Shown: piece by piece, positions 58,768 through 64,000 of the stretch
Numbering within the stretch: the first letter of the stretch is position 1
Layout: the number at the start of each line of letters is the position of its first letter
From: Thermoplasmata archaeon
Lineage (GTDB): Archaea; Thermoplasmatota; Thermoplasmata; Lutacidiplasmatales; UBA184
Length of the DNA: 64,000 nt
Reading direction: 5' to 3'
NCBI GenBank assembly: GCA_021828195.1
Contig: JAKASQ010000005.1
Location: forward strand, 1-64,000
Program-made: the position numbers and the translations under genes
The notes under the pieces: model-generated
The model's database searches: none
The model's input: the letters and a program-made list of their open reading frames with translations, nothing else
Told to the model about the DNA's origin: nothing

Positions 58768-59229
58768 ATGCCCCGAGCCCGCTCGATCCATCGCGCGCAC
58801 CTCACCCGGCGGGAGGCCCTGCTCTTCGAGGCCGGCATCAAGCTCGGAGGGCTCTTCCACCAGTACCTCGGGACCCCCGTGGACCGGCGGACCGCTCGCT
58901 CGCTCGCGCTCGCGATCGAAGAGGCGGTGGGGCTGCAGCCCTACGTGCGCTCGGTCCGTGTCCGCATCGATCCCGAGCGCGGCCGCCCCGCCGGACGGGG
59001 CCGATTTGCCTATCGGTATCTCGTCGCCGAGATGATCCATGTCCGGCTCGAGCTCGCGGACGGCGATCTCCTGGTGGCGGCGCGCCTCGAGTGGCGGCCG
59101 GACCTCGCCTACCCGTTGATGAGCGTCGATCGGGTGCGGGACACGCGCGCGCGTCGGCTCACGCACGTCCGGCGATCGGCGAGTACTTTAGGTCGGTCGG
59201 GCCGACGTAGGCCGCGGTCGGGCGGATGA
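58768..59229 (+). CDS. mptD: Archaeal dihydroneopterin aldolase MptD
   Basis: A 153-aa protein of the DUF372/MptD family. LTRREALLFEAGIKLGGLFH begins the conserved part, followed by QYLGTPV and LALAIEEAVGLQPYVRSVRV, which carry the family's Glu and other active-site residues. It cleaves 7,8-dihydroneopterin to 6-hydroxymethyl-dihydropterin and glycolaldehyde in archaeal pterin synthesis. This fits FolD and MoaA as other pterin or folate users in the window. The last 25 residues are Arg-rich and overlap the convergent citrate synthase gene by 71 bp. Confidence 0.9.
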   Translation: MPRARSIHRAHLTRREALLFEAGIKLGGLFHQYLGTPVDRRTARSLALAIEEAVGLQPYVRSVRVRIDPERGRPAGRGRFAYRYLVAEMIHVRLELADGDLLVAARLEWRPDLAYPLMSVDRVRDTRARRLTHVRRSASTLGRSGRRRPRSGG

Positions 59230-60289
59230 GCCGCAGATCGGTGTACTCCTCAAGGACGTGCGCGGTCCAACCGGCGATCCGGCTCGCCGCGAAGAGCGGG
59301 GTGAAGAGATCGTGCGGGATCCCGATGAGCGAGTAGACGGATCCCGAGTATAGGTCGACGTTCGGGTAGAGTCCCTTCTCCCGGTGGACGACCTCCTCCA
59401 ATTTGCGCAGGAGGTCGTAGTAGGTCAGGTTCTTGCGCTCCTCTCCGACGCGGCGGGACCACTCGCGCAGGATCGTCGCCCGCGGGTCTTCTACCTTGTA
59501 GACCCGGTGTCCGAAACCCATGATCCGCTCGTGAGCGGCGAGCTTCGCCTGAACCACGCTCTCGACCCGGTCGACGCTCGCCATCTCGTCGAGCAGCTCC
59601 ATGACGCGCTCGTTGGCACCGCCGTGGAGCGGTCCCTTGAGCGTGCCGATCGCGCTGGTGATCGCGCTGTAGAGATCGCTCAGGGTCGATGCCGTCACGC
59701 GCGCGGCGAAGGTCGATGCGTTCAGCTCGTGGTCGGCATGGAGGATGAAGGCGACGTCCATCGCCCGCGCATCGAGCGGGGAGGGGTCGCGGTCGAGAAT
59801 GGCGTAGAGGAGGTAGGCCGCGTGCGAGAGCTCCGGGCGGGGGCGGAGCGGGGGAAGCTTCGCGCGGCGGCGATGGAACTGGGCGATGATCGTCGGGAGC
59901 GCCGCGGTCAGTCGCTGGGCCCCGCCGATCGACGTGGGTCCGGGCTTCGTCTCCCCCGGCTCGAACAGCGCGAGTGCGCTCACCGCGGTGCGGAGCACGT
60001 CCATCGGAGAGCTGTCGAGCGGCATCGCGTCGATGAGCGCAACGAGTTCCGGAGGAAGCGAGCGGAGCGCCACCAGCTGCCGGCAAAGGTCGTCCAGCCG
60101 GGCGGGCGTCGGGAGCGTTCCGTACCAGAGCAGGTAGGCCACCTCTTCGAAGGTCGAGTTCGCGGCGAGGTCGCGGATGTCGTAGCCGTCGTAGATGAGC
60201 CGTCCCTGGAGGCCGTCGATGAAGCAGATCCGCGACTGCAGCGCGACGACATCCTGCAGTCCCTTCTGGACTTCCATCGGTTCGGGCAT
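59159..60289 (-). CDS. gltA: Citrate synthase
   Basis: A 376-aa short-type citrate synthase. The catalytic residues lie in FILHADHELNASTF (His), GPLHGGANERVMEL (His, in the G-P-L-H-G-G-A-N motif) and near the Asp of the later VDLYSGSVYSLIGIP segment. The opening ICFIDGLQGRLIYDGYDIRD is the family start. It condenses oxaloacetate and acetyl-CoA. Methylcitrate synthase activity cannot be excluded. The gene stands alone, with the MFS gene 46 bp upstream on the same strand. Confidence 0.95.
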   Translation of the reverse strand: MPEPMEVQKGLQDVVALQSRICFIDGLQGRLIYDGYDIRDLAANSTFEEVAYLLWYGTLPTPARLDDLCRQLVALRSLPPELVALIDAMPLDSSPMDVLRTAVSALALFEPGETKPGPTSIGGAQRLTAALPTIIAQFHRRRAKLPPLRPRPELSHAAYLLYAILDRDPSPLDARAMDVAFILHADHELNASTFAARVTASTLSDLYSAITSAIGTLKGPLHGGANERVMELLDEMASVDRVESVVQAKLAAHERIMGFGHRVYKVEDPRATILREWSRRVGEERKNLTYYDLLRKLEEVVHREKGLYPNVDLYSGSVYSLIGIPHDLFTPLFAASRIAGWTAHVLEEYTDLRLIRPTAAYVGPTDLKYSPIAGRA

Positions 60290-60335
60290 GATCGGCGGTC
60301 ACCTCCTGCGAACGTGGGCGCGAGGAGACGGAGGT

Positions 60336-61745
60336 TTATGCGGTTTCGGTGCCCCGGGGCGCGTCCACCGTGCTCGGTGCTCCCGAGCTCGGCGGCGGGA
60401 GCGCGGTCTCGACCGGCTTCGGCCGCGTGCGGCGCTCGTACGCGACGGTGGCCGCGGCCCAGATGGGGAGCGAGGCGAGCAGCCCGCCGGCCGCCACGAG
60501 GAAGACGAGCTGGAAGCTCCCGAAGATCGCGATGACCCCCGAGAGTCCCGCCCCGGCGACCGCGGCGACGCCTCCGAGGGCGCTGTTGACCCCCAGGAGT
60601 CGGCCCGCGTCTCGGTCGTGGAGGCCCCGGAACAGCATCATCGAGCTCGAGATCGTGAAGAAGGCCACCGCCGCGCCGAGAATGCCGTAGACGATCGCGT
60701 TCGCACCGAACGCCCCGGGGACCGTCCACGCAATGAGCGGGAAGGCGGCGGTAGCGAGATACCCCAGGCTCCGCAGATACGTGGAGCTGCGGACGAGGCG
60801 ATCCGGACCGATCCGGGTCGTGAGCGCTCCGGTGAACGGAAAGAGGAGACCCTGGGCGGCGCTGTTGGACAGGTTGATGAGGAAGATCGAGGACGCCGCG
60901 ATCCCGATCGAGGTCAGGTACGGCGTGAACGAGATGTTGTACAGGTTGGCGGACAGGTTGAACAGGAACATCGCCAAGAAGATCAACGGGATCTCGTGAC
61001 GGATCTCCTCCCGGGCCCACCGTCCGAAACGATCGAAGGGACGGGGCGAGATCGGCGGCCGGACCGGAAAGAACGGGAAGGCGTTGTGCGTGGTCGAAGC
61101 GCGGCGCATGCGCGAAAAGAGGCTCTCCGGGTGCAGCGCCATGTCGGAGGTACGGTGAGGACGCGCCCCTTCCGAGACGCCGAACCAGATCCAGACGGCG
61201 GAGACGGCCGCGAGGGCGCCGAGGACGTACAAGACCGAGCTCAGCGCGAGCGCGTTCGTGGTCCAGACGAAGCCGATCAGAAGCCCGACGATGCTGCCGA
61301 TGATCGACATCTCCTGAAAGGAGGAGTACGCGTTCGCTCGCTCCTTTCCCGGGAACTTCTCGAGCAGGAGCAGGTTCGATGCGCTCGCCCCGGCCGGCGC
61401 GATCAGACCGATCACCGCGTAGATCGCGTACAGCGTGCCGAGCGATTGGACCTGCGTCAGGGCGATGTACAGGAGGGCAAAGCCGCCGTAGTTGATCGCG
61501 AGGAAGGCCCGGCGCAGATGAAAGCGGTCGGAGAGATGCCCCCACAGCACGCTCGAGAGGATCACCGCGGAGTTGTACAGCGTGGCGGAGAGCGCAACCG
61601 CGGACCAGGACCCGTGCAGCGGGATTAGGATCAACAGAGGAAGGACGACCCCGAAACCGGCCGTCGCGGCGTTGATCGGAACGAACGAGAGCAACCAGGG
61701 GCGGGCGAGAAGTCGGGAGGGCCAGGTCGGCAACGAGATCGCCAT
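60336..61745 (-). CDS. Major facilitator superfamily transporter
   Basis: A 469-aa membrane protein with about 12 helices. MFS motif A is clear: VLWGHLSDRFHLRRAFLAIN between helices 2 and 3. A long charged central loop (residues about 190-245) divides the halves. A second motif-A-like loop (ALTTRIGPDRLVRSS) lies in the C-terminal half. It is probably a multidrug-type or metabolite exporter. The promoter ACTTAAGTAGG lies about 35 bp upstream. It precedes citrate synthase and might share a transcript with it, which would suggest an organic acid, but this is speculation. Confidence 0.82.
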   Translation of the reverse strand: MAISLPTWPSRLLARPWLLSFVPINAATAGFGVVLPLLILIPLHGSWSAVALSATLYNSAVILSSVLWGHLSDRFHLRRAFLAINYGGFALLYIALTQVQSLGTLYAIYAVIGLIAPAGASASNLLLLEKFPGKERANAYSSFQEMSIIGSIVGLLIGFVWTTNALALSSVLYVLGALAAVSAVWIWFGVSEGARPHRTSDMALHPESLFSRMRRASTTHNAFPFFPVRPPISPRPFDRFGRWAREEIRHEIPLIFLAMFLFNLSANLYNISFTPYLTSIGIAASSIFLINLSNSAAQGLLFPFTGALTTRIGPDRLVRSSTYLRSLGYLATAAFPLIAWTVPGAFGANAIVYGILGAAVAFFTISSSMMLFRGLHDRDAGRLLGVNSALGGVAAVAGAGLSGVIAIFGSFQLVFLVAAGGLLASLPIWAAATVAYERRTRPKPVETALPPPSSGAPSTVDAPRGTETA

Positions 61746-62059
61746 TCTAGGAAGAGGACGCTGCTCCTTCCGAGGGAAGGCCTACTTAAGTCGCCATGGC
61801 CGCAGTGGAACGGGCTCGGGTCTCTCGAGATCCGTCGGGAAGCCCCCGAGCGCGCGCAACGCGCTTCAGGACGCGTCGGCGTGGTGTTCGAGCCCGGGCG
61901 GCCGTTCGGAGGGTCGCCGGAACCCGGGCCCTACGGTCGAGCCCCTGAACGAAGGCGACGCGAAGCCCGCGAACCTTCCGGAGCATCCTCCGGGGTTTTC
62001 GGATAGGTAGTACATCCTTATTAGGCGGGCCGATGTCGGCGCTCCGTCAGGGCGAGGGA
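61746..62059 (+). other. Intergenic region with a terminator-like hairpin
   Basis: No gene is recognised. CCGGAG (61978-61983) and CTCCGG (61988-61993) form a perfect stem with a CATC loop followed by GGTTTTC, a terminator-like layout on the plus strand, although no plus-strand gene precedes it. A TATA-like CTTATTA at 62011-62017 probably serves the RAM-domain gene. Confidence 0.4.
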
Positions 62060-62299
62060 ATGGACGTGGCGATCGGATTCGTGCTCATCAGTACGGCCCC
62101 GGCCAAGGAGCACGATGTCTACAACGACCTCCTTCGGGTGAAGGGGATCGTCGAGCTCCACCCGTTGTTCGGGGAGTACGATCTGATCGCGAAAGTGGAG
62201 GCCGAGGACTTCAACGCGCTCGGCCAGCTCGTCGTCGACCGTATCCGCTCCGTGCCGGGTGTTATCGATACCAAGACCTTGACGGGCATCCGTTTCTGA
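62060..62299 (+). CDS. Stand-alone Lrp/AsnC-type RAM domain protein
   Basis: A 79-aa protein formed only by the ligand-binding RAM (ACT-like) domain of Lrp/AsnC regulators: GFVLISTAPAKEHDVYNDLL, then GIVELHPLFGEYDLIAKVEA and SVPGVIDTKTLTGI. It has no DNA-binding helix-turn-helix. Such proteins may bind amino acids or partner with full Lrp proteins. ATG 62060 is chosen, with a GGGCGAGG sequence just upstream and the TATA-like box 43-49 bp away; ATG 62033 would add nine residues. It lies 25 bp from the next small membrane gene. Confidence 0.87.
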   Translation: MDVAIGFVLISTAPAKEHDVYNDLLRVKGIVELHPLFGEYDLIAKVEAEDFNALGQLVVDRIRSVPGVIDTKTLTGIRF

Positions 62300-62324
62300 A
62301 CCAGAGGAAATCGAGGAAACACAC

Positions 62325-62642
62325 ATGGTAGGAAGTCTGATGGCGGCCACATTGAGCGTCGGCGGATGGGAGTTCCTTACGATCCTATTGCTGATCTTTG
62401 GTCTGTTCATGATCCTCGCCGGCGCCTTCACCTCGTATTTCGGTAGCGGCCGGAGCCGGATGATCGGGGTCGGCCTCGTCGTGATCGGCCTCGTCGTCGG
62501 GATCCTGTCGGCCTACTTCTACAGCGCCGGGACCCACCAGCTGGGCGGCCTCATCTGGGAGTCGTTCCTCGTCATCATCGCCGCGGTCATCGGGGCGCTC
62601 GTCGCGATCGGGATCTTCCTGGTCGCGATCATGAAGTCCTGA
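62325..62642 (+). CDS. Small three-helix membrane protein
   Basis: A 105-aa protein with three hydrophobic helices (residues about 15-37, 47-66 and 78-103). A short loop between the first two contains FGSGRSRM. It is not recognised. It lies 25 bp after the RAM-domain gene and 22 bp before the SAM hydrolase gene, all on the plus strand, so the three probably form one transcript. Confidence 0.6.
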   Translation: MVGSLMAATLSVGGWEFLTILLLIFGLFMILAGAFTSYFGSGRSRMIGVGLVVIGLVVGILSAYFYSAGTHQLGGLIWESFLVIIAAVIGALVAIGIFLVAIMKS

Positions 62643-62664
62643 GCGCACCGCGCGGAGCCCGCGG

Positions 62665-63513
62665 ATGCCTCGCCCTCGCTCGAGGGCGCCCCGCACGCCG
62701 GCACTCGTTACTCTGACGAGCGATCTCGGGGCGGCGTACGCCGCCCAGATGAAAGCGGTGCTCGCCCGCACCCTCCCGCCCGGTCACGTCATCGACCTCA
62801 CGCACGAGCTCCCCGCGCACCGCATTGCAGAGGCGGCCTTCCTCCTCCGCGCGATGGCACGCGCCTTCCCCGCGGGCACGGTGCACGTAGCGGTCGTCGA
62901 CCCGGGCGTCGGCGGCCGACGCGCCCCGATCGTGATCCGGTGCCGGGACGGCTCTCGGCTCGTCGGGCCCGACAACGGCGTGCTGGCCCCACTCGCGGCG
63001 GCGCTCGGAGGCGCCCGCGCGTGGAGGATCGAACCCGCCGCCGGATCCGGGCCGCGCGTGGGCTCGACCTTCGAGGGGCGGGACCTCTTCGCGCCGACGG
63101 CCGCCCGCCTCGCTCTCGGAGCCGCTCCGAGCTCGATCGGCCGACCCCATCGGTTCCATCGTCTTCGGCTCCCGCAAGCGGAGCGTCGGTCCGGGGGAGC
63201 TCGGGGAGAGATCGTGCACATCGATCGGTTCGGGAACCTCATCACGAACGTGCCGAGCGACTGGATCCCGGTGGGGAGCACGCAGCTCTCGGTGCGGTGG
63301 GGCCGTCGGCGTGCGCGCGCATTGCCCTGGGCGATCACGTACGAGCACCTGCCTCGACAGACGCTCGGGGCCGTGCCGTCGAGCTTCGGCCTGGTCGAGG
63401 TCGCCCGGCGGGAAGGTCGCGCATCGGCGGCAGGCCCGAGTCGCGTCGGAATGCCGATCGAGATGCGTTGGCCGAAGGCCGTTTCGATCCGTCCCGCTCG
63501 CGTGAGAGCGTAA
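62665..63513 (+). CDS. S-adenosyl-L-methionine hydrolase (adenosine-forming), DUF62 family
   Basis: A 282-aa protein. Family motifs are [57 protein letters not shown] and [16 protein letters not shown]62 enzymes (SAM hydroxide adenosyltransferases, relatives of fluorinase and chlorinase) split SAM to adenosine and methionine. No halide-specific feature can be claimed from sequence. Start ATG 62665 leaves a basic stretch of 12 residues before the fold. Confidence 0.93.
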   Translation: MPRPRSRAPRTPALVTLTSDLGAAYAAQMKAVLARTLPPGHVIDLTHELPAHRIAEAAFLLRAMARAFPAGTVHVAVVDPGVGGRRAPIVIRCRDGSRLVGPDNGVLAPLAAALGGARAWRIEPAAGSGPRVGSTFEGRDLFAPTAARLALGAAPSSIGRPHRFHRLRLPQAERRSGGARGEIVHIDRFGNLITNVPSDWIPVGSTQLSVRWGRRRARALPWAITYEHLPRQTLGAVPSSFGLVEVARREGRASAAGPSRVGMPIEMRWPKAVSIRPARVRA

Positions 63514-63575
63514 ATAGCGCCGCTCGTAGTCGATGTGGCAGGCGGGGGCGCGTAGCGCCCGGTCCACGTTCGATC

Positions 63576-64000
63576 ATGGCGAAGCGCGATTACTACGAGG
63601 TCCTCGGGGTCGCTCGCACGGCGAACCCCGATGAGATCAAGTCGGCGTACCGGCGCCTCGCCCGCCAGCATCACCCGGACATGAACCGCGACAATCCGAA
63701 AGCCGCGGAGGAGAAGTTCAAGGAGCTGAGCGAGGCGTACGAGGTGCTCGCGGATCCCACGAAGCGCGAGCGGTACGACCAAGAGGGTTTCCGGGGCGTC
63801 GAGAAGGACTTCGGCCCGGCCGGGTTCACCTGGCAGAACTTCACGCATCAAGGCGACCTGGAGGACATGCTGGCCAACAACCCGTTCCTCCAGCAGTTCA
63901 TGGCCAGCATGTTTGGAGGTTCCAGCGGCTTCACCGGCCGCGCTCCGAGCGTGGGCCAGCACATCGAGGTCGCCCTGCGACTGCCCCTCGCCAGTGCGGT
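63576..64000 (+). CDS. dnaJ: Chaperone DnaJ (Hsp40), N-terminal part
   Basis: 141 codons are visible before the window ends. The J domain is complete ([20 protein letters not shown], then [17 protein letters not shown] with the HPD motif, ending RYDQEG). It is followed by a region with [14 protein letters not shown] in place of the usual long Gly/Phe stretch. The end of the visible part ([13 protein letters not shown]) is the start of the substrate-binding domain. It stimulates DnaK ATPase. GTAAATAGC at 63511-63519 may be its TATA element, overlapping the stop of the SAM hydrolase gene. Confidence 0.93.
   Translation, partial: MAKRDYYEVLGVARTANPDEIKSAYRRLARQHHPDMNRDNPKAAEEKFKELSEAYEVLADPTKRERYDQEGFRGVEKDFGPAGFTWQNFTHQGDLEDMLANNPFLQQFMASMFGGSSGFTGRAPSVGQHIEVALRLPLASA

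Noticed and set aside
1-64000. CRISPR arrays, rRNA genes and replication-origin repeats
   Set aside because: Looked for regularly spaced repeats, rRNA core sequences and origin-type repeat clusters; none seen.

Overview
The window reads as a stretch of a GC-rich archaeal chromosome, most likely from the Thermoplasmatota (inferred). Archaeal markers seen directly are EF-1A followed by ribosomal protein uS10, proteasome alpha subunit, membrane-bound LonB, aMBF1, archaeal NMN adenylyltransferase, MptD-type dihydroneopterin aldolase, an Asd/Ass-type phospholipid headgroup pair, tRNAs without encoded CCA, and TATA-like boxes 22-40 bp upstream of genes that often lack a Shine-Dalgarno sequence. Several genes look bacterial in origin (UvrA/UvrC, M2 peptidase, ChrB, NikR).

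Layout. 1-1710 is a mobile-element scar: the tail of a TnpB, about 580 bp of structured non-coding DNA, and an IS3-like transposase broken by a frameshift. 1783-7534 is a tightly overlapping phosphate operon (PhoU-like, PstS, PstC, PstA, PstB, PhoU). 8482-8766 on the minus strand holds two interrupted tRNA genes (Gln-CTG and Leu-TAG). 8914-12193 encodes a nitrate/taurine-type ABC transporter with a two-domain permease, an ATPase, and a separate gene for the domain normally fused to that ATPase. 12289-16379 carries an FMN reductase, tRNA-Ala, an ABC exporter and a cation-diffusion facilitator. 16506-18427 (minus) has an MFS carrier and a ChrB-like protein. 18940-26154 contains a GltD-like flavoprotein, MoaA and three large membrane proteins, one carrying a C-terminal two-cluster ferredoxin; this looks like an uncharacterised membrane redox locus.

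26251-33440 holds an ACE-like M2 peptidase, RNase HI, a cyclophilin, regulators, a NikR/NiCoT nickel module with a candidate operator, and a small MscS. 33507-41802 carries tRNA-Thr, a minus-strand operon (LonB, small Cys protein, NadM, PLP enzyme), FolD, a radical SAM protein, proteasome alpha and a DinB-fold protein. 41812-49678 (minus) has UvrC without its HhH tail, UvrA, a creatininase-family amidohydrolase and topoisomerase I. 49855-54012 has tRNA-Phe, a thiolase/DUF35 pair, ornithine carbamoyltransferase, aMBF1 and a hotdog thioesterase, followed by a frameshifted methyltransferase remnant. 55401-58410 is EF-1A, uS10, Asd and Ass. A strongly structured, unidentified RNA candidate (58420-58735) precedes MptD. 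The rest is citrate synthase, an MFS carrier, a stand-alone Lrp-type RAM domain, a small membrane protein, a SAM hydrolase (DUF62) and the start of DnaJ.

The most notable observations are the two tRNAs interrupted at the same T-loop position (Leu also in its D-loop), the multi-hairpin RNA candidate before mptD, the polyferredoxin membrane locus with internal duplication, and two hairpins with different stems but an identical 11-nt loop in front of unrelated genes.
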